Part shown: positions 16,603-24,672 of the stretch, piece after piece
How positions within the stretch are numbered: position 1 is the stretch's first letter
Layout: each line of letters begins with the position of its first letter
Assembly (NCBI GenBank): GCA_900316795.1
Contig: ONEF01000014.1
Location: 1 to 64,000, forward strand
Origin: an uncultured Bacteroidales bacterium
Lineage (GTDB): Bacteria; Bacteroidota; Bacteroidia; Bacteroidales; UBA932
Direction of reading: 5' to 3'
Length of the DNA: 64,000 nucleotides
Program-made: the position numbers and the translations under genes
The notes under the pieces: model-generated
Told to the model about the DNA's origin: nothing
The model's database searches: none
The model's input: the letters and a program-made list of their open reading frames with translations, nothing else

Positions 16603-18933
16603 CTAGAAAGGATATCCGATACCGAAACTGATTTCGAAATTGTTCTTTTTGAACCATTTGCCCGGTCCCGTCCATTCTGACGTGGCCGGGTTATATGTTT
16701 TGAAACCGATATCCAGTCTGATAACCGCAAAACTTATGTCCAGCCTCAGCCCGGCTCCTACATCCCATGCCAGATGCTTGTAGAAATCCTTCCCTCTGAA
16801 AACGCCCTTAGGATCTGCCTTTTCTTCTGCGGTGGTCCCTTTTCTGTCGAATGTCCAGATATTGCCTACATCCGTGAACACGGCTCCGTTGAACATTGAA
16901 ACTATAGGGAACCTGTATTCGAGATTAGCCTCCAGCTTAATGTCTCCGGTCTGGTTAGGGATGGTAAATGCGGAATCTCTTGGCGCATAACCTGGCCCCA
17001 AGGTTCTTGGCTGCCAGCCTCTCATATCGTATGCTCCTCCGCCCCAGAACATCTTTTCCAACGGCAGAACTTTGGAATTCCCGTAACCTTTGCCAACCCC
17101 ACCCAAGGCTCTGACCGCAAGCATGTGGTTCGGGTTGGCTCCGAACTTCATGGTATAGACGGCCGAAAGCTCTGTCCTGGCATATTGGGAATAAGGCGAA
17201 TTCCAGATCAGCCTCTCTCCTTTGCTGTTCTTTTTGAGCGATCCGTTCAGAAGGCTCAATGCATTGCCGGACAAATCCAGGCTGTATCTGATGTAAAAGT
17301 AATTGTCCTTCGGATTTGAAGCCGCGTCAGTCGTATAGTAAAGATTTGCCCCTACTCCGATGTCAAAGTGGTTGCTGTAGGAATTTTTCAGGAAAGGATC
17401 GCTGAGCATTTCATAGAACAGGGAATCTATGTTGAACATCCTCACTATGTTTACTCTCAGAGGCGTAATCTTGAAAAACAGTTTGCGGTGGACATTCCAG
17501 CTGTAGTTATAGCTTCCTGATATGATGTTTCTGGTATATTCCGGTCTTGTCTGATAGCTGAAAGAGGCGCTTATTTCCGTGTGTGGTATAGTCTTGGAAC
17601 GGAACCAGCTGCTTGGGGCAAGAAGAAAGCGCGGTATGTCCAGAGTTGTGTTTACTCCAAGTTCAGTAGAGTGGATGTTGCTGTGGAACTTGAACTGGAA
17701 ATCTCCCATCAGGCTGACGGTCAAAAGTTCTGCACCGCGAAACAGATTCTTGTGGAAATAAGAAAGTGAAGGAGAGATTCCAAGCAGCCCGTTGGAATTT
17801 GTGGAGCCTTGAAGATCTACTTTGAATCCCTGGACGTTTCCTGCCTGAAGGGTGATCATGGTCTGGACTTTTGAAGAATCCGTTTCCTGCTGCTGTATGT
17901 TTACGCTTGAGAAAAGGTTGAGGCTTGAGAACCTGGAATATGTGGTTTCAACGATACTCTCATCATACTGCGTGCCCGGAGTTATGAGGTTAAGCCTGTT
18001 GAGAACCTTTCTCCTGACCAGATTCTCTGTCCTGGACATTCCTATGATGTTTATGTTTCCATATTCGGCTGTATCTATCTGGCTTCTCCAGACCGCAAGC
18101 AGGGAATCTCTTCGGGCTATCCTGGCGGAATCCTCCTCAATTCTGACATTCCTGTTCAGCTGGAAGTTTCTCCTTGTAGATATCAGGACTTTGTCGAATG
18201 TGTATATGGAATGAACTCTTGAATCCCTTTCACTTCCGCTCCTAAGATAATTCCTGACCGCCATGTCAAGGTGGCTCTTCCCGTTATGGGCCAGTGTGTC
18301 TCCGGTAAAGAAGATGTATCCCTTGTCAAAACCGTAATACCCTGAATTCCTGTATATGGAAGCCAACCTTTCTGATTCTTTCTCCAGGAGGTCTTCGGAA
18401 AGTATTTTTCCCTGCTTTACCAGACTCTCATCCTGGTTGGCACTCATTATGTCATACATGTTCACATCCGGGATACTGTAAGTGACAGTGTCTATAATGT
18501 ATCTCTTGCCAGGCGTTATGATGTATTTGACCTTTGTCTTCTTGTTGTCGGTACTTATCTCGTAGGTAATTTTGGAGTCGTAGAAACCTTTGTATTTCAT
18601 GTGGTTCAGCATATTGTCCACAGAGCTTTTCACAAGGTTCGCATCAAATATAAGTGGCGGGGTCCCCATTTTCTCGGCGATTTTGTCCCATCCCTTTCCC
18701 GTCAGGTTTCCGGTATTGTACAAGGCGACTGAAGGCTGGAAACCGAATATGCCTCTCTTCGGAGTCTGCTTTATGTAGTTGTCTATGTCTGCCAGCTCGT
18801 CAGGCTTTTTGCTGTTAAAGTCTATCTCATTGGAAACCAGCATACTCTGGCCTTCGGGAATTACTCTGATCATGCTGCAGGAATGAAGCAGGACCAAGAT
18901 GGATATCGCCAATATTTTTGCAGACATTTTCAT
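16603..18933 (-). CDS. Omp85-family (BamA/TamA) outer membrane lipoprotein
   Basis: The protein is 776 residues from the ATG at 18933. A lipoprotein signal (SILVLLHSCS) is followed by periplasmic POTRA-like modules (about 30-400, with GKRYIIDTV and RKVLNRLNLITPGTQYDE) and a C-terminal beta-barrel of about 380 residues ending in FEISFGIGYPF, with WGGGAYDMRGW-type barrel signals and the terminal Phe expected for outer membrane insertion. TamA/BamA relatives insert or translocate outer membrane proteins; a lipid-anchored form is typical of Bacteroidota. The frame is open to 19038, but those codons overlap the promoter elements of both flanking genes. It converges on the CBM9-like gene with three bases between the stops. 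Confidence 0.88.
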   Translation of the reverse strand: MKMSAKILAISILVLLHSCSMIRVIPEGQSMLVSNEIDFNSKKPDELADIDNYIKQTPKRGIFGFQPSVALYNTGNLTGKGWDKIAEKMGTPPLIFDANLVKSSVDNMLNHMKYKGFYDSKITYEISTDNKKTKVKYIITPGKRYIIDTVTYSIPDVNMYDIMSANQDESLVKQGKILSEDLLEKESERLASIYRNSGYYGFDKGYIFFTGDTLAHNGKSHLDMAVRNYLRSGSERDSRVHSIYTFDKVLISTRRNFQLNRNVRIEEDSARIARRDSLLAVWRSQIDTAEYGNINIIGMSRTENLVRRKVLNRLNLITPGTQYDESIVETTYSRFSSLNLFSSVNIQQQETDSSKVQTMITLQAGNVQGFKVDLQGSTNSNGLLGISPSLSYFHKNLFRGAELLTVSLMGDFQFKFHSNIHSTELGVNTTLDIPRFLLAPSSWFRSKTIPHTEISASFSYQTRPEYTRNIISGSYNYSWNVHRKLFFKITPLRVNIVRMFNIDSLFYEMLSDPFLKNSYSNHFDIGVGANLYYTTDAASNPKDNYFYIRYSLDLSGNALSLLNGSLKKNSKGERLIWNSPYSQYARTELSAVYTMKFGANPNHMLAVRALGGVGKGYGNSKVLPLEKMFWGGGAYDMRGWQPRTLGPGYAPRDSAFTIPNQTGDIKLEANLEYRFPIVSMFNGAVFTDVGNIWTFDRKGTTAEEKADPKGVFRGKDFYKHLAWDVGAGLRLDISFAVIRLDIGFKTYNPATSEWTGPGKWFKKNNFEISFGIGYPF

Positions 18934-18941
18934 ATTCAGTC

Positions 18942-18949
18942 CAAAAATA
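18942..18949 (-). promoter_or_regulatory. -7 promoter element TATTTTTG for the Omp85 gene
   Basis: On the minus strand TATTTTTG lies eight bases before the ATG at 18933. Its position inside the longer open frame argues against the upstream starts. Confidence 0.5.
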
Positions 18950-18981
18950 CTCAAAAACTGACAAATAATGCCAATAATGAA

Positions 18982-18989
18982 TATATTTG
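18982..18989 (+). promoter_or_regulatory. -7 promoter element TATATTTG for the SpeA-like gene
   Basis: TATATTTG fits TAnnTTTG and lies 72 bases before the ATG at 19062, giving a leader of about 65 bases that contains the short inverted repeat AATCC/GGATT. Confidence 0.55.
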
Positions 18990-19061
18990 TAGCGCAATTC
19001 CAAATCCGACTGAGTTGGATTGCCAGATTTTTTATCAACTAACTAAACTGGATTGGCAGTT

Positions 19062-20462
19062 ATGAAGAACAAGTACATTAATTTGGTTGAACAGACCTTT
19101 GACTGGCCGCAGGCTGAATTTAAAGTGGAAGACGGCAATCTTTTCTTTCATGATATTCCGATGATGGATGTCATAGACCAATACGGAACTCCTTTGAAGA
19201 TTACCTATCTGCCTAAGATTTCGAGCCAGATACAAAGAGCCAAAAGAATGTTCAACGTGGCTATGGCCAAGGTTGATTACAAAGGTTCCTATCATTACTG
19301 CTACTGCACCAAAAGCTCTCACTTCTCATTTGTCCTTCAGGAGGCTTTAAAGAACGACATCAATCTTGAAACATCCTCTGCGTTTGATTTCAACCTGGTG
19401 GATTCCCTTTATGAAGAGGAACTTATAGACAAGAACATCTTGATTGTCTGCAACGGATACAAGAAGGATCTTTATATTGAGAACATTGCAGCCAAAGTCA
19501 ATGACGGATGGAAGAACATCATTCCTGTCCTTGACAACATGGGCGAGTTCGACGACTTTGACAAGGTGATAGAAAAGCCTTGCAACATCGGTATCCGCAT
19601 TGCTTCCGAGGAAGAACCGAAGTTTGAATTCTATACTTCCCGATTGGGGATACGTTATTCAGATATCGTTCCATTCTACAAGGAAAAGATTGCCAAAAGC
19701 AAGAAATTCTCCCTGAAGATGCTTCATTTCTTCATCAATACCGGAATTAAGGACAACGCTTACTATTGGAACGAATTGTCAAAGTGTGTCAATGTTTACT
19801 GCGACCTGAAATCTGTTTGTCCTGACCTGGATTCTTTGAACATAGGTGGCGGGTTCCCTATCAAATCTTCTCTGGTGGAGGATTACGACTATGAGTATAT
19901 GACAGAAGAGGTCATATCGCAGATAAAGACAATATGCGGCATGCGTGGCGTTCCCGAGCCGGAGATATTCACAGAGTTCGGGAGTTTCACCGTCGGAGAA
20001 AGCGGGGCTACCATATTCCAGGTCCTTGATGTCAAGCAGCAGAACGACCGCGAAAGATGGTATATGATAGACAGTTCGTTCATGACTACGCTGCCGGATA
20101 TCTGGGGAATCAAAAAGAGATTCATCATGCTCCCGATTAACAAATGGGAGGAGCAGTACCAGCGAGTTTTCCTTGGCGGACTTACCTGTGATTCAGAGGA
20201 CTATTACAATGCAGAAGCCCATTCTAATGCAATTTTCCTTCCGATCACCAAAGGGAAGCATGAACCGGAACCGCTCTACATCGGATTTTTCCATACCGGA
20301 GCCTACCAGGAATCAATAGCCGGCTATGGCGGAATACAGCATTGCCTTATACCCGCTCCCAAACATGTCATCATAGACAAGGATCCAAGCGGAGACTACA
20401 CTACCAAACTCTTCAGCAAGGAACAGTCATACAAGAGTATGCTGAAAATTCTAGGTTATTGA
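19062..20462 (+). CDS. PLP-dependent (fold III) arginine decarboxylase-like protein
   Basis: This 466-residue protein belongs to the alanine racemase-fold decarboxylases. YHYCYCTKSSHF (about 77-88) holds the probable PLP lysine, LNIGGGFPI the phosphate loop, and TEFGSFTVGESGATIF and the tail segment GFFHTGAYQESIAGYGG the substrate and dimer regions. Bacteroidota homologues are usually called biosynthetic arginine decarboxylase, but this protein is much shorter than E. coli SpeA (about 650), so the substrate may be another basic amino acid or a carboxylated polyamine. The reported frame begins at a TTG (19053); I prefer the ATG nine bases later. TrmH-type methyltransferase follows after four bases. 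Confidence 0.82.
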   Translation: MKNKYINLVEQTFDWPQAEFKVEDGNLFFHDIPMMDVIDQYGTPLKITYLPKISSQIQRAKRMFNVAMAKVDYKGSYHYCYCTKSSHFSFVLQEALKNDINLETSSAFDFNLVDSLYEEELIDKNILIVCNGYKKDLYIENIAAKVNDGWKNIIPVLDNMGEFDDFDKVIEKPCNIGIRIASEEEPKFEFYTSRLGIRYSDIVPFYKEKIAKSKKFSLKMLHFFINTGIKDNAYYWNELSKCVNVYCDLKSVCPDLDSLNIGGGFPIKSSLVEDYDYEYMTEEVISQIKTICGMRGVPEPEIFTEFGSFTVGESGATIFQVLDVKQQNDRERWYMIDSSFMTTLPDIWGIKKRFIMLPINKWEEQYQRVFLGGLTCDSEDYYNAEAHSNAIFLPITKGKHEPEPLYIGFFHTGAYQESIAGYGGIQHCLIPAPKHVIIDKDPSGDYTTKLFSKEQSYKSMLKILGY

Positions 20463-20466
20463 CAGT

Positions 20467-21228
20467 ATGGAACTTACCGCTTCAAGAATCAAGTTCATAC
20501 GCTCTCTGCAGCAAAAGAAGTTCCGCCAGGAGACATCGTTGTTTGTGGTGGAGGGGGAAAAACTGGTCAATGAAGCCCTCCATTCCGGTTTTGTCGTGGA
20601 GGATGTATATTATCGGGAGGACATCGGGGAAAAGGCAATGGAAAGGATATCTTCTCTTTCCTCCCCCTCCCCCGCCCTTGCTGTTGTAAGGCAAAAGGAG
20701 CATCGTCTCAGCGATATGGAGCTTTCTTCAGGCAAGCTTTACCTGATGCTTGACGGAGTCCGTGATCCGGGAAATCTTGGAACCATTCTTCGTCTTGCAG
20801 ACTGGTTCGGAGTATCTGCTGTTTTCTGCAGCCGGGACTGTGTAGAACTGTATAATCCGAAGACTGTCCAGGCTACTATGGGAGCTGTATTCAGGGTTCC
20901 GGTATGTTACTGCAATCTTTCTGAAGTTGTCTGCAAAGCGGAAGCTGGGGCCCTTCCTGTCTTCGGGACTTTTCTTGACGGAACTTCCGTCCTGGAGGGT
21001 TCTGCCTTTTCTGAAACGGCAGCAAAGGGGGGAGTGATAGTCTTGGGAAGCGAGTCTAACGGCATCTCAGAAGATCTGGCTGCCTTGATTCCTTCCTCCA
21101 GACACTTGCTTATACCTTCTTTTGACAGGGACGGCAATGCAAAAACCTATGACGACTATTCTGGAAGTGAATCTTTGAATGTGGCAACTGCTTGTGCTGC
21201 GTTGCTTTTCCTGGTAAGGTCAAGATAG
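20467..21228 (+). CDS. SpoU/TrmH-family RNA 2'-O-methyltransferase
   Basis: The 253-residue protein has an N-terminal substrate-binding segment (LFVVEGEKLVNEAL, about 26-40) and a C-terminal knotted SPOUT domain with the three motifs LDGVRDPGNLGTILRLADWFG, VIVLGSESNGIS and IPSF...SGSESLNVATACA. Motif 3 has an extra stretch of about ten residues (RDGNAKTYDD) between IPSF and SESLNV, which could alter the SAM pocket. The target RNA is unknown. It shares an operon with the SpeA-like gene and its stop is separated by a single base from the stop of the converging ABC-F gene. Confidence 0.9.
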   Translation: MELTASRIKFIRSLQQKKFRQETSLFVVEGEKLVNEALHSGFVVEDVYYREDIGEKAMERISSLSSPSPALAVVRQKEHRLSDMELSSGKLYLMLDGVRDPGNLGTILRLADWFGVSAVFCSRDCVELYNPKTVQATMGAVFRVPVCYCNLSEVVCKAEAGALPVFGTFLDGTSVLEGSAFSETAAKGGVIVLGSESNGISEDLAALIPSSRHLLIPSFDRDGNAKTYDDYSGSESLNVATACAALLFLVRSR

Positions 21229-21229
21229 C

Positions 21230-23140
21230 CTATCCGGCGGCCTCCATCCATTTGTCGAGTTTTTGGTCTCTCTCGTCTTTCAACCTCGAGTATTCTTTTG
21301 AGAGTTCTTCCACCTGTTGCTGGCTTTCAGGGGAAGATAGTTTCATTTCTATTTCCTCAATCTTGAAATCCAGCTCGGCTATTTCGTTTTCAAGCTTTTC
21401 CACTTCTTTCCTTCTCCGCCTTTCCTCTTTGCTTTCTGCTCTGGCAATCTGGGAATCCTTTGGTTTGGATGCTGTTTCTTCAGATTTCTTTGCCTCCTCT
21501 TTCACTGCAGGAGAAACGGTCTCAATCAAGTCCTTTTCCAGATGTTCCAGATAAGGCACGATTCCTCCCAGATGCTCTTTCACCTTTCCGTCGCGGAACT
21601 CGTAAACCTTGTCCACCAGTCCATTGAGAAAATCTCTGTCGTGTGATACAATGACAAGTGTGCCGTCATATTTCTGAAGAGCCTGCTTGAGTATATCCTT
21701 GCTCTGAATGTCCATGTGGTTGGTCGGCTCGTCCAGACACAGCAGGTTGTAAGGCTTGAGTATCAGTTTGGCCATGGCCAGTCTGGCTCTTTCCCCTCCG
21801 CTGAGGACGGCGACTTTCTTGTCCACATCCTCACCTTTGAAAAGGAAAGCACCGAGAATGTCCCTGAGTCTCTGGCGGTACTCTCCCGGAGCGGCATTTT
21901 CCAGTGTTGAATATACGGTCTCGTTTTTGTCCAGTATATCTTCCTGGTTTTGTGCATAATATCCAAGCACCACATTGTAACCGTTCTCAACGGTTCCGCC
22001 TTTTTTGTCAAGTTCTCCGATAAGGATTCTCATCATTGTGGTCTTGCCTTCTCCGTTTCTTCCAACAAATGCCACCTTTTCTCCCCTTTCTATGGTGACA
22101 TTGATCTTGGACGCCACGATATGTTCTCCATATCCGATGGCGAGATCTTCACTTTTGAACACGACCTGACCGCTGCGTGGAGCCGGTGGAAACTTTACCG
22201 TAAGAGTGGTTTTGTCTTCCAGGTCCACTTCTATCCTTTCCAGTTTGTCCAACGCCTTGATGCGGCTTTGAACCTGGTTGCTTTTTGTAGCCTTGTAGCG
22301 GAACCTTTCTATGAACTCCTCGGTCTTTTCTATCATCCTCTGCTGGTTCTCATAGGCAGACCTTTGCTGCTCCATCCTTTCCTTCCTCAGTATCTTGTAC
22401 TTGGAATAAGGGACTTTGTAGTCATGGACTTTGGAGAGCATTATCTCTATTGTGCGGCTGGTTGTGCTGTCCAGGAACTTCCTGTCGTGTGATATGAGCA
22501 GGACAGAACCTTTGAAATTCTTGAGATAATTTTCAAACCACTGGATGGATTCTATGTCCAGATGGTTTGTAGGCTCATCCAGCAGCAGGCAATCCGGTTT
22601 TGAAAGCAGGATTTTAGCCAGTTCAATCCTCATGTTCCAGCCTTGGCTAAGTTCTCTGGTAGGCCTGTCGAACTCATCGCTCCTGAAACCGAGACCTGTC
22701 AGGACTTTTTCCGCCTGGCTGGCAGGAGGCTCGCTTTCCATCATGGAAATCCTGTCCTGGACATTGTTCAGTTCAACGATGAGATTGTTGTATGAATTTG
22801 ACTGATAATCTGTTCTTTCAGATAGCTGAGAAGTTATTTCGCCGATTCTGGCATGGAGGGAAAACAGAGAGTCGAAGGCTTTCATCGTCTCCTCCATCAC
22901 CGTCTTGTCCTTGGCGTGCCCCATCTGCTGGGGGAGGTACCCTATCCTCTCCCCTTTTGTTTTTGTGATGGTCCCCGATGTCGGGGAAACTTCGCCGAGG
23001 ATAAGTTTGAGGAGGGTTGACTTGCCGGCACCGTTCTTGCCCACGAGCCCTATCTTCTCATTGTCACCGATATGTATGTTGATGTGGTCTAAAAGCGTGA
23101 AAGCGCCCCAGGACAGAGTCAGGTCATTGACGGTTATCAT
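21230..23140 (-). CDS. ABC-F family ATPase with C-terminal coiled coil (Uup/YdiF-like)
   Basis: This is the second ABC-F protein of the window, 636 residues. It has two ATPase domains, with GKNGAGKST, LSQGWNMRIELAKILL and LLLDEPTNHLD, then GRNGEGKTT, LSGGERARLAMAKLIL and LCLDEPTNHMD, separated by a charged linker rich in Arg and Gln. The last 100 residues are highly charged and probably coiled (ERRRRKEVEKLENEIAELD), as in Uup, which binds DNA or the ribosome. It lacks the EttA linker, so its role differs from the gene at 2.7 kb; general ribosome rescue is more likely than drug resistance. It is last in the valS-tat run, six bases after tatC. Confidence 0.92.
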   Translation of the reverse strand: MITVNDLTLSWGAFTLLDHINIHIGDNEKIGLVGKNGAGKSTLLKLILGEVSPTSGTITKTKGERIGYLPQQMGHAKDKTVMEETMKAFDSLFSLHARIGEITSQLSERTDYQSNSYNNLIVELNNVQDRISMMESEPPASQAEKVLTGLGFRSDEFDRPTRELSQGWNMRIELAKILLSKPDCLLLDEPTNHLDIESIQWFENYLKNFKGSVLLISHDRKFLDSTTSRTIEIMLSKVHDYKVPYSKYKILRKERMEQQRSAYENQQRMIEKTEEFIERFRYKATKSNQVQSRIKALDKLERIEVDLEDKTTLTVKFPPAPRSGQVVFKSEDLAIGYGEHIVASKINVTIERGEKVAFVGRNGEGKTTMMRILIGELDKKGGTVENGYNVVLGYYAQNQEDILDKNETVYSTLENAAPGEYRQRLRDILGAFLFKGEDVDKKVAVLSGGERARLAMAKLILKPYNLLCLDEPTNHMDIQSKDILKQALQKYDGTLVIVSHDRDFLNGLVDKVYEFRDGKVKEHLGGIVPYLEHLEKDLIETVSPAVKEEAKKSEETASKPKDSQIARAESKEERRRRKEVEKLENEIAELDFKIEEIEMKLSSPESQQQVEELSKEYSRLKDERDQKLDKWMEAAG

Positions 23141-23146
23141 AATCCT

Positions 23147-23959
23147 TTATTGTTTGATTTCAGCCGCATCCCCCTCTTCATCTCCGGTTTTCTTTTTGCG
23201 GCACATCAGAATGCTTATCTCATACAGCCCGTACAGTGGAAGGCCGATTGCCATAAGAGTGAAAGGATCTCCGGTAGGCGTGATGATTGCCGCAATTATC
23301 AGCAGCACGACAAAGGCATGCTTGCGGTATTTCTTCAATGTATGTTTGTAGAGAAGACCAAGCCTGGAAAGCAAGGCCGCAAGTGTCGGAAGCTCAAACA
23401 CTACTCCCAGGATAAGGATCAGGGAGAAGAAAGTTGAAATATAGGATTTGAGAGAAATCTGGTTGGTGACTTCTTCCATGACCTGGTAAGTTCCGAGGAA
23501 TCTGAGTGTCAAAGGGAAAAGCAGGAAGTACCCCACCAGTACCCCGGCATAGAAGAATATGGCGGCAAAAGCGAAAGCCCTGATTACAGAACGTCTTTCC
23601 TTGGGATAGAGGGCCGGCCTTACGAATGTCCACAGCTGGTAGAGGATAACCGGGGTGCAGACTACCAAAGCAAAGTAGAAAGATGTGCTTATGTGTATGA
23701 AAAACTGGGCCGGGAGATCTATGTTTATGACTTTCAGCTTGAAAGGTTCCAGTGGAGGCTGGCCGGCAAGACCAAGCAGATAATCGGCCAACCTGTAGAG
23801 GACAAACTTGTCGTCTGTGGGCGCGAACACGACACCAAAGGAGAATTCCTTGAAGATGAAGAACACAAGGGCAGCCCCTAAAAGGATGAGAGCTGAACGG
23901 AAGAGAACCTTCCTCAGCTCATCCAAATGCTCCCAGAATGTCATGTTCTTCTCAGCCAA
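23147..23959 (-). CDS. tatC: Sec-independent (Tat) protein translocase TatC
   Basis: TatC forms the receptor of the twin-arginine pathway in the inner membrane, recognising RR signal peptides. The 270 residues begin with the conserved FWEHLDELRKVLFRS and contain six hydrophobic segments, with FVRPALYPKERR in the first cytoplasmic region and VFELPTLAALLSRLGL later, followed by ITPTGDPFT near the end. A periplasmic loop near 45-75 is longer than in E. coli. Twelve bases separate it from tatA. A likely client, a ferredoxin-like protein with a twin-arginine signal, lies at 61.9 kb. Confidence 0.95.
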   Translation of the reverse strand: MAEKNMTFWEHLDELRKVLFRSALILLGAALVFFIFKEFSFGVVFAPTDDKFVLYRLADYLLGLAGQPPLEPFKLKVINIDLPAQFFIHISTSFYFALVVCTPVILYQLWTFVRPALYPKERRSVIRAFAFAAIFFYAGVLVGYFLLFPLTLRFLGTYQVMEEVTNQISLKSYISTFFSLILILGVVFELPTLAALLSRLGLLYKHTLKKYRKHAFVVLLIIAAIITPTGDPFTLMAIGLPLYGLYEISILMCRKKKTGDEEGDAAEIKQ

Positions 23960-23971
23960 GGGGAAGAGAGT

Positions 23972-24196
23972 TTAGTTCTGGATATCCTTCTTGATATCTT
24001 TCAGAGTATCCTTTACTTCGTCGTCTTTTATCTCGTTTTCAACTCCTTTCACCCCGTCTTTGAAGCTCTTGACACCTTTGCCAATACCCTTCATCAATTC
24101 AGGAATCTTTCTGCCGCCGAACAGGAGAAGAATAACAAAAGCGATAATGAGAATTTCTCCCCATCCAAGTGAACCGAATAAAAGAATGCTGTTCAT
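23972..24196 (-). CDS. tatA: Tat translocase subunit TatA
   Basis: The 74-residue protein has the standard order: a short periplasmic N-terminus, one membrane helix ([21 protein letters not shown]), the Phe-Gly hinge FGGRKIPEL, and an amphipathic helix [14 protein letters not shown] followed by a charged tail. The start at MNSILLFG (24196) fits the family; the frame is open to 24259 but those residues look like leader sequence. No TatB was found, so this TatA probably serves both roles, as in many Bacteroidota. Confidence 0.95.
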   Translation of the reverse strand: MNSILLFGSLGWGEILIIAFVILLLFGGRKIPELMKGIGKGVKSFKDGVKGVENEIKDDEVKDTLKDIKKDIQN

Positions 24197-24255
24197 GGTA
24201 TTTGTTTTTTGTTTATAAACTATCTGGGCAAAAATAACATTTTTTCGCGAGTTTC

Positions 24256-24669
24256 TCAATTTTCAGGAAAGTATGAGGCTACTTTGTCCACAAAAGACTT
24301 TGGTGCCCTTATCGGGATCCTTTTGTCGGCGCTGATGAATCCGACTGTAACCGTCCCGAAGCAGACCAGTTCTCCTTTCTGGTTGGTTATCTTCTGGTCA
24401 AATATGAGCTTTGCCATTGGAAGTTTGGTCAGTGTTGTGGAAACTTTCAGCGTGTCTCCCATTCTGGACGGCAGTTTGAAATGGATGTCTATGCTTACAA
24501 CAGGGAACATTATGTTCTCTTTTTCCATCTGCTCAATAGGAATACCAAGTTCTCTCATCATCTGGTTTCTTCCGCACTCGAAGAATCTCACATAGTTGGA
24601 GTGGTGGACAATACCCATCTGGTCACATTCATAGTACCTGACTTCCAGGCTGGTTTCTGTAGTAAACAT
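24256..24669 (-). CDS. acyl-CoA thioesterase, 4HBT/YbgC type
   Basis: The 137-residue hotdog-fold enzyme contains [31 protein letters not shown]-type sequence near residues 10-40, with the catalytic Asp in [13 protein letters not shown], the hallmark of the 4-hydroxybenzoyl-CoA thioesterase/YbgC group. It hydrolyses acyl-CoA esters; the chain specificity is not readable. It follows the Ca2+-ATPase stop by three bases and precedes tatA by 59, so it is part of the same run. Confidence 0.92.
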   Translation of the reverse strand: MFTTETSLEVRYYECDQMGIVHHSNYVRFFECGRNQMMRELGIPIEQMEKENIMFPVVSIDIHFKLPSRMGDTLKVSTTLTKLPMAKLIFDQKITNQKGELVCFGTVTVGFISADKRIPIRAPKSFVDKVASYFPEN

Positions 24670-24672
24670 GTC

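Noticed and set aside
19053-19061. TTG start three codons upstream for the SpeA-like gene
   Set aside because: An ATG follows at 19062 and no binding site favours the TTG.
20655-20685. C-rich tract (TCCCCCTCCCCCGCCC) that could look like a repeat or structured element
   Set aside because: It lies in frame inside the SpoU methyltransferase gene and encodes a Ser/Pro segment.
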